This document shows positions 1 to 10,091 of a stretch of 34,841 bases of DNA, piece by piece. Numbering within the stretch: position 1 is the stretch's first letter; each line of letters begins with the position of its first letter. The notes beneath the pieces are model-generated. The model made no database searches and was not told the origin of the DNA. It saw only the letters and a list, made by a program, of their open reading frames with translations. The stretch covers positions 1-34,841 of the forward strand of contig NZ_MKCT01000025.1 of the NCBI RefSeq assembly GCF_001855555.1. Direction: 5' to 3'. Both the position numbers and the translations under genes were made by a program. The stretch is from Chromobacterium sphagni. Lineage in GTDB: Bacteria; Pseudomonadota; Gammaproteobacteria; Burkholderiales; Chromobacteriaceae.

Positions 1-2033
1 TCGCCCGCCACACGGTGACAGAGCTGTTGGCGCAGTCCGACTACGAACTGGAGCAGCACGGCCGGCTGACCGAACCACTGGCATACGATCGGGCCAGCGA
101 CCGCTATCTGCCCATTTCCTGGAGCGACGCCTTCGCGCTGACCGCGCGCCACCTGCGGGCGCTGCCGCACCCGGACCAAGCCTCGTTCTACACTTCCGGC
201 CGCACCAGCAACGAGACCGCCTTCCTGTTCCAGCTGTTCGTGCGCATGTACGGCACCAACAACTTCCCGGACTGCTCCAACCTGTGCCACGAATCCACCA
301 GCCGCGCTTTGCCGGCGACAGTGGGCGTGGGCAAGGCCACGGTGATCCTCGACGACTTCGAGCACGCCGACACCGTATTGGTGTTCGGCCAGAATCCGGC
401 CACCAACCATCCGCGCATGTTGAACGAGCTGCGCGAATGCGCCAAGCGCGGCGCGGCCATCGTCTCCATCAATCCGCTGAAGGAGCGCGGCCTGGAGCGC
501 TTCGCCAGCCCGCAGCACCCGCTGGACCTGGTGGGCGGCGGCGTCGCCATCAGCTCGATGTTCATCCGCCCGACGCTGGGCGGCGACTTCGCGCTGATCA
601 AGGGCGTAGCCAAGCGGGTGCTGGAACTGGACGACGCGGCCGTCGCCGCCGGCGCGGAGCGGGTGCTGGACACAGCCTTCCTGGCCGAGCACTGCAGCGG
701 CTTCGACGCCTTCGCCGCCGACCTGCGCGGCGAGAGCTGGCAGGCGCTGGCGGCGGACTCCGGCGTGCCCTGGAGCGACATCGACGCGCTGGCGCAGACG
801 TACGCGCGCGGCAAGGCGGTGATCGCCACCTGGGGCATGGGCCTGACCCAGCACAAGAATTCGGTGGCGGCGATACAGATGCTGTCCAACCTGATGATGA
901 TGCGCGGCAACATCGGCAAGCGCGGCGCCGGCCTGTGCCCGGTCCGCGGCCACTCCAATGTGCAGGGCGACCGCACCGTCGGCATCGAGGACAAGCCCAG
1001 CCAGACCTTCCTCGACCGGCTGCGCGACGTCTACGGCTTCGAGCCGCCTCGCAAGCACGGCCTGGACGCGGTGGACACCATCGCCGCGATGCGCGACGGC
1101 CGGGTCAAGGTGTTCGTCGGCCTGGGCGGCAACTTCGCCATGGCCACGCCGGACACCCCGCTGACCTTCGAGGCGCTGCGAAACTGCGCGCTGACGGTGC
1201 AGATTTCCACCAAGCTCAACCGCAGCCATCTGATACACGGCAAAGAAGCGCTGATCCTGCCGACGCTGGGCCGCACCGAGATAGACATGCAGAAGAGCGG
1301 TCCGCAAGGCGTGACGGTGGAGGACTCGATGTGCATGGTGCACTTGTCTTACGGTATCAATCCGCCGGCCTCCCGCGCGCTCCTGTCGGAAACCGCCATC
1401 GTCGCCGGCATCGCACAGGCCGTGCTGGGCAGCGAGAGGACGGACTGGCTGGCTTATGTCGACGACTACGCGCGTATCCGCGACGAGATCGCCAAGGTGC
1501 TGGACGCCTTTCACGACTTCAACGCCCGCGTAGCCAAGCCCGGCGGCTTCCACCTGACCCCAGCCTCGCGCGAGCGCCGCTGGCTGACGCCAAGCGGCAA
1601 GGCGCAGTTCATCGTCCACCCGCTGGAGAAGGACACGCCCATCCGCCGCGCCCGCGCGCTGCACGGCGACCGGCTGATGGTGCTGATGACCGCCCGCTCG
1701 CACGACCAGTACAACACCACCATCTACGCGATGGACGACCGCTACCGCGGCGTCTACGGCCAGCGCCGGGTGCTGTTCATCCACCGCGAAGACCTCGCGC
1801 TGCAAGGCTTCGCCGCCGGCGACTGGGTGGACATCTTCACGGTGTGGAACGACGGCATCGAGCGGCGCGCCGACGGCTTCTTGCTGGTGGAGTACGACAT
1901 CCCGCGCGGCTGCCTGGGCGCCTACTTCCCGGAAACCAACCCGCTGATCCCGCTGGACAGCGTGGCCGACATCTCCAACACCCCCACCTCCAAATCGGTG
2001 CCGGTGCTGCTGCGGCGCGCCGCCGCCGTCTGA
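1..2033 (+). CDS. FdhF/YdeP-family molybdopterin oxidoreductase (5' partial)
   Basis: This is the C-terminal part of a formate-dehydrogenase-like molybdopterin oxidoreductase of the YdeP type, probably cytoplasmic. The frame is already open at the first full codon (base 3) and reads A-R-H-T before the GTG at 15, so the true start lies left of the window; the family is about 750-780 residues and about 677 are visible. The segment DCSNLCHEST aligns with the region holding the Mo-ligand Cys/Sec of formate dehydrogenases, with Cys present. The stretch GQNPATNHPRM follows, typical of the pterin-binding fold. Near the C-terminus, TARSHDQYNTTIYAMDDRYR belongs to the molydopterin dinucleotide-binding domain. 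The N-terminal iron-sulphur region is outside the window. The physiological substrate of YdeP-type enzymes is not settled (E. coli YdeP is linked to acid resistance). The gene ends 20 bp before a convergent kinase gene. Confidence 0.9.
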   Translation, partial: ARHTVTELLAQSDYELEQHGRLTEPLAYDRASDRYLPISWSDAFALTARHLRALPHPDQASFYTSGRTSNETAFLFQLFVRMYGTNNFPDCSNLCHESTSRALPATVGVGKATVILDDFEHADTVLVFGQNPATNHPRMLNELRECAKRGAAIVSINPLKERGLERFASPQHPLDLVGGGVAISSMFIRPTLGGDFALIKGVAKRVLELDDAAVAAGAERVLDTAFLAEHCSGFDAFAADLRGESWQALAADSGVPWSDIDALAQTYARGKAVIATWGMGLTQHKNSVAAIQMLSNLMMMRGNIGKRGAGLCPVRGHSNVQGDRTVGIEDKPSQTFLDRLRDVYGFEPPRKHGLDAVDTIAAMRDGRVKVFVGLGGNFAMATPDTPLTFEALRNCALTVQISTKLNRSHLIHGKEALILPTLGRTEIDMQKSGPQGVTVEDSMCMVHLSYGINPPASRALLSETAIVAGIAQAVLGSERTDWLAYVDDYARIRDEIAKVLDAFHDFNARVAKPGGFHLTPASRERRWLTPSGKAQFIVHPLEKDTPIRRARALHGDRLMVLMTARSHDQYNTTIYAMDDRYRGVYGQRRVLFIHREDLALQGFAAGDWVDIFTVWNDGIERRADGFLLVEYDIPRGCLGAYFPETNPLIPLDSVADISNTPTSKSVPVLLRRAAAV

Positions 2034-2053
2034 CGCCGATAAGCGGCCGGCGC

Positions 2054-5000
2054 TCAGCCGGCCGCCACCAGCCCCCGGACAATCTCGATCGCGTCGCCGA
2101 ACTGCAGGCGCTGCACGCAGATGGCCACCTGGCGCATCCGCGCCTCGCTCTCGCCCAGATCCAGGGCAAGCAATTCGTCGACCAGATCGATCACCGCCAG
2201 GTTGTTGTCCTCCAGCAAGGCCAGCACGTCCGTCAACCGCTCCCGCTCCATCCGGCCCGAGCCAGCCGCCGGCGCGGTCGGAAAGTCTTCCGGCAACGAC
2301 CCCGCCAATTGGCTGGCGCTACTGTCGGCCAACTGGGCCAAACCCCGCAACTGGTCGCGCAGCCATCCGTCCGACAGCCGCTCGGGACCGCCCGCGCGCA
2401 CCAGCTGCGACATCTCCGCCACCTGCCGTCCCAGCGCCGCCGCCCCCATGGTGGCCGCCATGCCCTTGAGCGCATGCAGGCTGGCCAGCAGCGCCTGCCA
2501 GGCGCCATCCTCGGTCTGCCGGGCCATGTCGGCCAGCAGCCGTTCGCACTCCGGACGGAACGTCGCCAGCGCCGCGCGGTAGACCTTGGGCTTGTTGCCA
2601 AAGCGCCTGAGCCGGGAAGGCAGCGCTTCGATCATCGCCTCCGCCTCGGTCTCCTCGCTTGCCCCGGGCGCCTGCGCGTCCGGACCCGGCCGGCGGCCAA
2701 GAGCCAACAGCTTGGCCACCAGCTCGTCGATGTCTATCGGCTTGCCGACATGATCGTCCATGCCGGCGGCCAGGCATTCCTCGCGGTCCGCCCTGGACGC
2801 ATTGGCCGTCATCGCCAGGATGGGCTGCGCCTGGCAGCGCGGGTCGGCGCGCAGGCGGCGCGTCGCCTCCAGTCCGTCGATATCCGGCATCTGCACATCC
2901 ATGATCACCACGTCGTAGGCCGGTTCGGCCGCGCTGGCCAGCGCCACTCCCTGCAGACCGCCCTCCGCCAGCGCCACCTCCGCCCCCTCCTCGCGCAACA
3001 GCTCGACGGCCACTTGCCGGTTCAGCGCGTTATCCTCCACCAGCAGCACCCGCATCCCCTTCAGCCGCTGGGCTTGCGAGCGCGGCGCCGCCTCGCAGCA
3101 GTCGTTGTCCGCGCCGGCCACCGCCCGGCAGATCGAATCCACCAGTTGCTGCGGCGTGACCGGCTTGGTCAGCACATCGCAGAACGGCGCCTGCGGCTGC
3201 TGGGCGATGCCCGCCAGCACCTCGCGGCCGAACGCGGTGACCATCACGATGACCGGCGCATGTCTCGGCGCGGTTTCCTGCCGCACCCGCCGCGCCACCG
3301 CCACGCCATCCAGTCCGGGCATGCGCCAATCCATCAGCACCACATCGTAGCGCTGGCCGCGGTCGATGGCGTCGCGCACGCGGGCGATCGCCTCTTCGCC
3401 GCCGCTGACGTAGTCGGCCCGCCACCCCACCATAACAATGGAATCCACCAGGATTTCCCCCGCCAGCGGATTGTCGTCCACCACCAGCACCCGCATGTCG
3501 GCATGCGGCGAGACCGACGCCAGCGGCGCCTCGCCGGTCAGGCCGAACGTCAACTCGAACCAGAAACGGCTGCCGCGTCCCGGCCGGCTCTCCACCCGCA
3601 GGCTGCCGCCCATCAGTTCGATCAGCCGTTTGCTGATCACCAGCCCCAGGCCGGTGCCGCCGAAGCGGCGGGTGGTGGACGCCTCCGCCTGGGAGAACCC
3701 TTCGAAGATGCGGTCCAGCTGTTCCCGGCTGATGCCGATGCCGGTGTCGCGGACCTCGAAACAGAGGGTGACATCCCCAGCGCCGCGCCGCAGCTCGCTC
3801 AAACTGACCACCACTTGGCCCGACGCGGTGAACTTCAGCGCGTTGCCGGCCAGATTGATCAGGATCTGCTGCAGCCGCAGCCGGTCGCCATACAGCATGG
3901 AAGGCAGGCTAGGGTCGATCTGGAACAACACTTCGACGTCCTTCTCGCCATGGTTGCCAGACAGCACCACCGCCAGGTCGCGCATCAGGCTTTCCAGGTC
4001 GAAGGGATGCGGATCCAGTTGCAGCCTGCCGGCATCGATCTTGGAAAAGTCCAGGATATCGTTGAGCAGGCCCAACAGGGATTTGGCCGCCGCCTGGGTC
4101 TTCTCCACGTAGTCGCGCTGGCGCATGTCCAGCCGCGTGCGCTGCATCAGTTGCAGCAGGCCCAGCACCGCGTTCATCGGCGTGCGTATCTCATGGCTCA
4201 TATTGGCCAGGAATTGGCTTTTGGCGATGCTGGCCTGCTCCGCCTGCCGCTTGGTCTCCAGCAGCTTGGTCTCGTACGCCTGGCGCTCGGTGATATCCAG
4301 GCAGATGCCGGTCACCCTCAGCGCGCGCCCTTCGTCGTCGCGCTCTATCTGCGCATCCGCCTGCACCTGGCGAATCTGGCCATTCGGGCGCACCACGCGG
4401 AAAACGGCGTCGTATGCGCCGCCGCCGGCCAGCGCCGCTCTCAAGCTCGCCTCCACGTCCCGCACATCCTCGGGATGGACCCGGTCGCGCCAGTGCTGAT
4501 AGCGCAAGCCCAGTTGCTCCAGTTCCTGCGGCTGCCCGTAGATCTCGAACATCTTGCGGTTCCAGCTGACCTGATCGTCGTCCGGCGACCAGCTCCATAC
4601 ACCGAGCTGCGCCGCCTCCACCGCCATTTGCAGTTGGTCGCGGGCCACCATCAGCTCCCTCTGCTGCCGATGCTGGGCGGTGATGTCGACGGCGATGCCC
4701 AGATAGCCGTTGATCCGCCCCCCATCGTCGCGCATGGCGGTCACCACCAGCGACACCTTCAGGTGCGAACCGTCCTTGCGCACATAGGTCCACTCGCGGC
4801 GATCCATCCCGGCGACTTCCGGTTCGTGGATGAAAATGTGGAAGCCTTCTATCAGTTGGCCGTACTGTTCGCTCAGCACCCGGCCGTGGGCGGCGATCTC
4901 ATCGGCCAGATGAAAACGCTCCGGCGTGCCGATGCCCACCATTTCGTCCGCCGTGTAACCCAGCATGCGCTCGGCGCCGCTATTGAACAGAGTGATCAGG

Positions 5001-7348
5001 CCATTGACATCGGTGGCGATGATCGAAACCTCCGACGCGGCGCTCAGCACATTGCGCAACAGCAGATTGACGCGGCCCAGCTCGGCGTCGGCCCGCCGGC
5101 GCTCGGTGGCATCTATGCTCAGCGCCACGCAGCGCCCTACCCGGCCATCGCCGTCGATCTGCGGAGCGATCACCGTATCGAGCCAGCGCAGGCCGCCAGC
5201 GCGGGAGCGGGCGCATATCTCTCCGCGCCAGACCTCGCCGCCGCGCACCGCCCGCCACAGCTCCTGCCAGAAAGAGGGCGGCTCGGCGCCGCCGTCCAGC
5301 CATTGCAGCTCCCGGCCCAACAGCATCTCGCGCGGATAGCCGTGGCTGCGGCAGAACAGGTCGTTGACCTCCAGCAGCCGGCCGTCGGCATCGGTCACCG
5401 AATACAGCAGCTGGCGGTTGATGGTGCTCAGCAACAGCTCCATCTCCTGGCGCGCGCGCGCCTGGCGGTTGCGGCTCTCCACCAGTTCGGACACATCGTG
5501 CACCACAGAATAGAAGCCCCGCACCTTGTCGTCGACGATATCCGGCAGATAATGCGTAAGGGTATCGCGCATCCTGCCGTCCGGCCCGCGAATCCGCCGT
5601 TCGAAGGTTTGCGGCTCTCCGCGCAGCGCCGCCTCGGCAAAAGGCAAACTGGTCTGATACAGCTCGGCGCCGAGCAGCTCCAGCAATGAACAGCCGGGCA
5701 GCTTGTCGGCGGCGGCGCCGAACCAGTCCCGGTAGGCGCGGTTGGCCACCCGGTTGATCTGCTCGCAATCCCAGTAGCCGATCAGCGACGGCACCGCGTC
5801 CAGCACCACCCGCAGCGTATGCTTGGTCTGGTCCAGCTCGGCGGCGCGCTCGGCCGCCAGTTCCTCCAGGCGGCTGTTCAAGCCATGCAGTTGGGCCTCC
5901 ACCTGCTTCTGCCGGCTGATGTCGCGCGCCACCGTCGAGGCGCCAATCACCTTGCCGGCGGCGTTGAAGATCGGGGACACGGAAACCGATACGTCAAGCA
6001 GGCTGCCGTCCTTGCGCCGCCAGCGCGTCTCGAAATGCTCGACCAACTCGCCCCGCCCGACACTGCCCAGAACATCCGGCACCCTGGGCCGCTCATCCTC
6101 CGGCACCACCAGTTGCTCCAGCGGCCGGCCGACGGCCTCAAGCGCGGCATGGCCGAGCATCCGCTCCGCGCTGCGGTTCCAGCTGGTCACCACGCCATCC
6201 AGCGTCTTGCTGATGATGGCGTCGACCGACCCCTCCACGATGGTGGCCAGCCGCGCCTGCGTCGCCGCCAGTTGCCCGCGGCGCTGATAGCTGCGCAGCC
6301 AGACAAACGCCAGCAGGGCGCCGACCAGGCTCAGGAACATCCCAGCCAGGGCCGCAGTCTCCGGCCGCGGCAGCTGCATCCGGGCGGCGAAGCCGGGATA
6401 GGCCCGCAGCGTCAGCTGCCAGCGGCGCCCCAGCACCGACCGGTATTCGGAATAGGCGGCGATCTCGCCGCCGGCCGGCGCCGCGCTGTCGTACACCGCG
6501 ACGGGGGCGGCCGGATTGGTGACATCCTTCAACTCCACCCTAACGCCGCCCTGCTCCCGCTCCAGTCCCTGCATCACGTCCTTCATGTGCAGTGGCGCGT
6601 TCACCCAGCCGAATCCCTGCGCCAGCCTGGCGGCCTCGGTAGGCGGCACGACGCCGTCGCGATAGACCGCCAGCAGGATGACGAACAGCGGATCGTTCGC
6701 GGCAGGCCGCTGCGTCAGGCTGATAGGCGCGCTCATCACGATCTGGCCGCTGCGCAATGCCAGCTCGGCAGCCTCGCGGCGGTTGGCCTCGGAGGCAATG
6801 TCCAGCCCGATCGCGCGCCGGTTGCGCGGCTCCGGTTCGATATATAGGATGACATTGCGCTCGCCCTGGTGCGGCTGCAGTTGCCGGATGCGAAAATCGG
6901 GCATGCCGTCGCGCCGGGCCTGCCGCTCGAACTCGGCGATCTGCTGCGGCGGCACCCGGCGGACGAAACCGAAGCCCTGCGCGCCGGGAAATTCGGTGGC
7001 GATATCCCCGCCCTGGCTGTATTTGCGGAACAGTTCGCGGCTGAGGCCATTTTCGCCTGCGGTCATCACCACGCCGCGCACCGCCTTCAGGCCGAACTGG
7101 TAGCGCTGGATGCGGGACTCCACCATCCTGGCCATGCGCTGGGTCGCATCCCGCACGCCATTTTGGACATCCTCGGCGTTATGGCGCGCAAGCCGCCAGC
7201 ACACCAGAGCGCTCAACGCCGCCCCAGCCAGCAGAACCAGCAAGGACCAGCCCAGCGCGGACGAGAACCGGCCGCGATGATTTGCCTGAAGACCCGAATA
7301 TCCATCCACCGCACGACCCCCTCGTAGAAACAGCTGCCGCCCGGGCAT
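2054..7348 (-). CDS. Hybrid sensor histidine kinase (CHASE, multi-PAS, HisKA, HATPase, two REC, HPt)
   Basis: A 1764-residue inner-membrane phosphorelay kinase. Visible in order: a membrane segment at about 31-51; a CHASE-type extracellular sensor at roughly 75-290; a second membrane segment near 331-350; about five PAS/PAC modules between 355 and 1030; a HisKA domain with NMSHEIRTPMN and phospho-His about 1052; an HATPase domain with FGGTGLGL; receiver 1 with Asp about 1340 (VLMDWRMPG); receiver 2 with Asp about 1484 (VIMDVQMPD); and an HPt domain with LHALKGM and His about 1625. All phosphotransfer residues are present, so a His-Asp-Asp-His relay is possible in one chain. The start at 7348 has GAGGG about 8 bp upstream and lies 11 bp after the stop of the GGDEF/EAL gene, implying one operon. 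The sensed ligand cannot be told from the sequence; CHASE domains bind diverse small extracellular molecules. Confidence 0.93.
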   Translation of the reverse strand: MPGRQLFLRGGRAVDGYSGLQANHRGRFSSALGWSLLVLLAGAALSALVCWRLARHNAEDVQNGVRDATQRMARMVESRIQRYQFGLKAVRGVVMTAGENGLSRELFRKYSQGGDIATEFPGAQGFGFVRRVPPQQIAEFERQARRDGMPDFRIRQLQPHQGERNVILYIEPEPRNRRAIGLDIASEANRREAAELALRSGQIVMSAPISLTQRPAANDPLFVILLAVYRDGVVPPTEAARLAQGFGWVNAPLHMKDVMQGLEREQGGVRVELKDVTNPAAPVAVYDSAAPAGGEIAAYSEYRSVLGRRWQLTLRAYPGFAARMQLPRPETAALAGMFLSLVGALLAFVWLRSYQRRGQLAATQARLATIVEGSVDAIISKTLDGVVTSWNRSAERMLGHAALEAVGRPLEQLVVPEDERPRVPDVLGSVGRGELVEHFETRWRRKDGSLLDVSVSVSPIFNAAGKVIGASTVARDISRQKQVEAQLHGLNSRLEELAAERAAELDQTKHTLRVVLDAVPSLIGYWDCEQINRVANRAYRDWFGAAADKLPGCSLLELLGAELYQTSLPFAEAALRGEPQTFERRIRGPDGRMRDTLTHYLPDIVDDKVRGFYSVVHDVSELVESRNRQARARQEMELLLSTINRQLLYSVTDADGRLLEVNDLFCRSHGYPREMLLGRELQWLDGGAEPPSFWQELWRAVRGGEVWRGEICARSRAGGLRWLDTVIAPQIDGDGRVGRCVALSIDATERRRADAELGRVNLLLRNVLSAASEVSIIATDVNGLITLFNSGAERMLGYTADEMVGIGTPERFHLADEIAAHGRVLSEQYGQLIEGFHIFIHEPEVAGMDRREWTYVRKDGSHLKVSLVVTAMRDDGGRINGYLGIAVDITAQHRQQRELMVARDQLQMAVEAAQLGVWSWSPDDDQVSWNRKMFEIYGQPQELEQLGLRYQHWRDRVHPEDVRDVEASLRAALAGGGAYDAVFRVVRPNGQIRQVQADAQIERDDEGRALRVTGICLDITERQAYETKLLETKRQAEQASIAKSQFLANMSHEIRTPMNAVLGLLQLMQRTRLDMRQRDYVEKTQAAAKSLLGLLNDILDFSKIDAGRLQLDPHPFDLESLMRDLAVVLSGNHGEKDVEVLFQIDPSLPSMLYGDRLRLQQILINLAGNALKFTASGQVVVSLSELRRGAGDVTLCFEVRDTGIGISREQLDRIFEGFSQAEASTTRRFGGTGLGLVISKRLIELMGGSLRVESRPGRGSRFWFELTFGLTGEAPLASVSPHADMRVLVVDDNPLAGEILVDSIVMVGWRADYVSGGEEAIARVRDAIDRGQRYDVVLMDWRMPGLDGVAVARRVRQETAPRHAPVIVMVTAFGREVLAGIAQQPQAPFCDVLTKPVTPQQLVDSICRAVAGADNDCCEAAPRSQAQRLKGMRVLLVEDNALNRQVAVELLREEGAEVALAEGGLQGVALASAAEPAYDVVIMDVQMPDIDGLEATRRLRADPRCQAQPILAMTANASRADREECLAAGMDDHVGKPIDIDELVAKLLALGRRPGPDAQAPGASEETEAEAMIEALPSRLRRFGNKPKVYRAALATFRPECERLLADMARQTEDGAWQALLASLHALKGMAATMGAAALGRQVAEMSQLVRAGGPERLSDGWLRDQLRGLAQLADSSASQLAGSLPEDFPTAPAAGSGRMERERLTDVLALLEDNNLAVIDLVDELLALDLGESEARMRQVAICVQRLQFGDAIEIVRGLVAAG

Positions 7349-7359
7349 GCCCGGAGCCC

Positions 7360-9843
7360 TCAGAGCGACCCGCCCGCCAGATGCTGGACGTCGTTCCGCA
7401 GCCAGCCCTCCATCTCCGCCACCGGCATCGGCCTGCCATACAGGAAGCCCTGCATTACGCTGCAGCCCATCTTGAGCAGCTCCCGCTCCTGCTCCGCGGT
7501 CTCCACCCCCTCCGCCACCAACCGCAATCCCAGTCCGTTCGCCATGCTGATGATGGCGGAGATGATGGCGGTGTTGCTCTTGTCGCCTATCATGTCGCGG
7601 ACGAAGCTCTGGTCTATCTTGAGCACGTCGATCGGAAATTGCTTGAGGTAGGCCAGATTGGAATAGCCAGTGCCGAAATCGTCGACGGCGATGGAAACGC
7701 CCAGGCCGCGCAGCCCGGTCAGGACCTCCATGGTCTGCGCGACATTGGCCGCCAGCACGCCCTCGGTGATCTCCAGCTCCAGCAATTCCGGGGCGATGCC
7801 GGTTTCGGCAAGCACGCTGCGCACCGTATCGCTGAAGCCGCCGTCGGCGATCTGCACCGCCGAGACATTGACCGCGATGCGCAAAGGGCGGCCGGCGTCA
7901 TACCACCGCTTGCCGTCGAGGCAGGCCTGGCGCAGGATGAAGCGTCCCAGCGGCACGATCAGCCCGGTCTCCTCGGCCAGCGGAATGAAATGGCCGGGCG
8001 AGATGATATCGCCATTGTCGTCGCGCCAGCGCATCAGCGCCTCCACCCCGACCACGGCCGCGCCCGTCACATCCACCTTGGGCTGGTAGTAGGCCTGGAA
8101 TCCGCCCTGCTCCGCACCCATGCGGATGTGCCTTTCCAGCGCTTGGCGCGTCAGCAGCGCCTCCTCGATCTCGGCCGAGAAGAAGCGATAGCGGTTGCGC
8201 CCATCCTCCTTGGCCTGGTACATCGCGGCATCGGCGTGCCGGTACAGCTCCTCCTGATCCTTGCTGTCGTCCGGATACAGGCTGACGCCTATGCTGACCG
8301 ACAGGTCGAAGCGCCCTTCCGCCAGCTGGTACGGTTCGGAAACCGCCTTCAACAGCCGGTTGGCGAAAGCGCCCAGTTGTTCGATGCTGGCCGGGTCCGG
8401 CATCAGGATGATGAACTCGTCGCCCCCCTGCCGGCTGATGGTGTCGCCGGAGCGCACCGCCCGCTGCAGCCGCCTGGCCACCTCCTGCAGCAGGTGGTCG
8501 CCGATGGAGTGCCCGACCGAATCATTGATCACCTTGAAATAATCCAGGTCCAGGATGAACAGGCCCAGCCGCTCGCCGCTGTTCTCGGCCTGCTGCAGCG
8601 CCTGCTGCGTCCGGTCCTGCAGCAGCGTGCGGTTGGGCAGATTGGTCAGCGCGTCATGGTGCGCCAGGTGCATCATCTTGACCGCCAGCGCGCGCGCTTC
8701 GCGGACATCGTGGAACACGATGATGGCGCCGGTCAGCTGGCCGGCGTGATCCAGGATAGGCGCGGCGGAATCCTCCACCTCCAGCACTCGGCCGTCGCGG
8801 CGCAGCAGCGCGCGGTCCAGCGTCATGCCGACGGTGCGCCGCTCGGCCAACACCAGCCGCACCGGATTGCCTACCGTCCGGCCGGAATCGCTGGCTTGCA
8901 GCGGCATGATCCTCTCGATAGGCTCGCCTATCGCCTCTTTCGCCAGCCAGCCGGTCATTTCCTCGGCGATGGGGTTCAGAAAAGTGACGCAACCGGCCGG
9001 ATCGGTGGCGATGACCGCGTCGCCTATCGAATTGAGCGTAATGCGGATGCGTTCCTTCTCATCGCGCAGCGCCTGCTCGGCGCGCTTGCGCTCGGTGACG
9101 TCGGTGATCAGCATCAGGCAGCCGGGCCGCCCACCGGGCTGCGGCCGATGCACCAGCGCCACCTGGCCGTGCAGCACGCAGCCGTCGCGCCGGGTCAGAC
9201 TCAGGTCGAACGATGGACTGTCGCCGCCCAGCGCATCGAGCAGCAGAGGCTCCAGCGCGGCAAAATTGGCCTCGCCCAGCACCGCGCGCGCAGACATGCC
9301 GCGCATGGCGTCGGCGTCGATGCCGAACCAGTGTCCGGCCTCATCGTTGGCGAACTCGTTGCATAGGTCGGCGTTCCAGTAAGCGACGAAGGCGGGCAGG
9401 CGCTGCAGCACGTCGGCCAGATCCCGCTGCGCGGCCGCCAGTTGCCGGGTTTTGGACTGCAAGGCCAACTGCGTCTGTATCCTCGCGCGCGCCACCGGCA
9501 CGTTCAACGGCTTGTGCAGGAAATCCACTCCGCCGATGTTGAGCGCATGCAGCTCGTGGACATCCTGATCGTGAGAGGTAACGAAGATCACCGGTACATC
9601 GCTCAGCTGCGGCGTGGCCTTGATCGCCTGGCACACCGCGTAGCCATCCATGCCTGGCATTTCGATATCCAGCAGGATCAGGTCGGGAACGGCCCGCAAC
9701 GCCATCTCCAGCGCCGCCTGGCCGCTGGTGGCGAAGCGCACCTCGCCCAGGTCGCGGACAGCCTCGCGGATTACATGGATATTGCTCGCCATGTCATCGA
9801 CGATGAGAATGCGGGCCTGCTCGTGCGGCGGATCGTTGAACAT
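7360..9843 (-). CDS. Response regulator with PAS, GGDEF and EAL domains
   Basis: An 827-residue cytoplasmic regulator of cyclic-di-GMP. The receiver domain (about 10-125) has the acidic pair D16-D17 and phospho-acceptor D59 in LILLDIEMPG. Two PAS-like modules follow (about 150-250 and 265-385). The GGDEF domain (about 395-560) keeps GGDEF at 473-477. The EAL domain (about 575-815) keeps EAL at 601-603 and the DDFGTGYSN loop near 720. Both catalytic signatures are intact, so it could make or break c-di-GMP; which dominates is unknown. The upstream ATG at 9903 is in frame, but the ATG at 9843 has AAGGAAG 6-8 bp before it and the receiver begins soon after, so I chose 9843. It is the first gene of an operon with the hybrid kinase, whose HPt domain is the obvious phosphodonor (inference). 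Confidence 0.93.
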   Translation of the reverse strand: MFNDPPHEQARILIVDDMASNIHVIREAVRDLGEVRFATSGQAALEMALRAVPDLILLDIEMPGMDGYAVCQAIKATPQLSDVPVIFVTSHDQDVHELHALNIGGVDFLHKPLNVPVARARIQTQLALQSKTRQLAAAQRDLADVLQRLPAFVAYWNADLCNEFANDEAGHWFGIDADAMRGMSARAVLGEANFAALEPLLLDALGGDSPSFDLSLTRRDGCVLHGQVALVHRPQPGGRPGCLMLITDVTERKRAEQALRDEKERIRITLNSIGDAVIATDPAGCVTFLNPIAEEMTGWLAKEAIGEPIERIMPLQASDSGRTVGNPVRLVLAERRTVGMTLDRALLRRDGRVLEVEDSAAPILDHAGQLTGAIIVFHDVREARALAVKMMHLAHHDALTNLPNRTLLQDRTQQALQQAENSGERLGLFILDLDYFKVINDSVGHSIGDHLLQEVARRLQRAVRSGDTISRQGGDEFIILMPDPASIEQLGAFANRLLKAVSEPYQLAEGRFDLSVSIGVSLYPDDSKDQEELYRHADAAMYQAKEDGRNRYRFFSAEIEEALLTRQALERHIRMGAEQGGFQAYYQPKVDVTGAAVVGVEALMRWRDDNGDIISPGHFIPLAEETGLIVPLGRFILRQACLDGKRWYDAGRPLRIAVNVSAVQIADGGFSDTVRSVLAETGIAPELLELEITEGVLAANVAQTMEVLTGLRGLGVSIAVDDFGTGYSNLAYLKQFPIDVLKIDQSFVRDMIGDKSNTAIISAIISMANGLGLRLVAEGVETAEQERELLKMGCSVMQGFLYGRPMPVAEMEGWLRNDVQHLAGGSL

Positions 9844-10091
9844 CCGGCTTCCTTTTACGGTTGCACCGATGCGGAATAAAACGATGGACGCCCGGAACGG
9901 CATACGACTCAGCGCCAGCCAAGCATGCGCATCGCCGGTGACAGGTCTGGTCCTTATGCTCCGAGGCTATGATTAGGAATAGCCTCCAGCCACTCCGGCT
10001 ACAAGCCGCCATGATCGGCAGCCGGGCACTCCGACATAAAAATAAGGGTAATTACGTAGCGTGCCAGGCCTGCAACCGGGCCTGCCGCCTG

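Noticed and set aside
2024-2033. A 9-bp match to the Neisseria DNA-uptake core GCCGTCTGA
   Set aside because: It is a single occurrence made by the last codons and stop of the oxidoreductase gene, with no inverted pair or repetition.
284-5689. An 1801-codon open frame on the plus strand
   Set aside because: It runs out of frame through the oxidoreductase gene and antisense to the hybrid kinase. Its translation is Arg/His/Gln/Pro-rich low complexity, the usual shadow of high-GC coding DNA.
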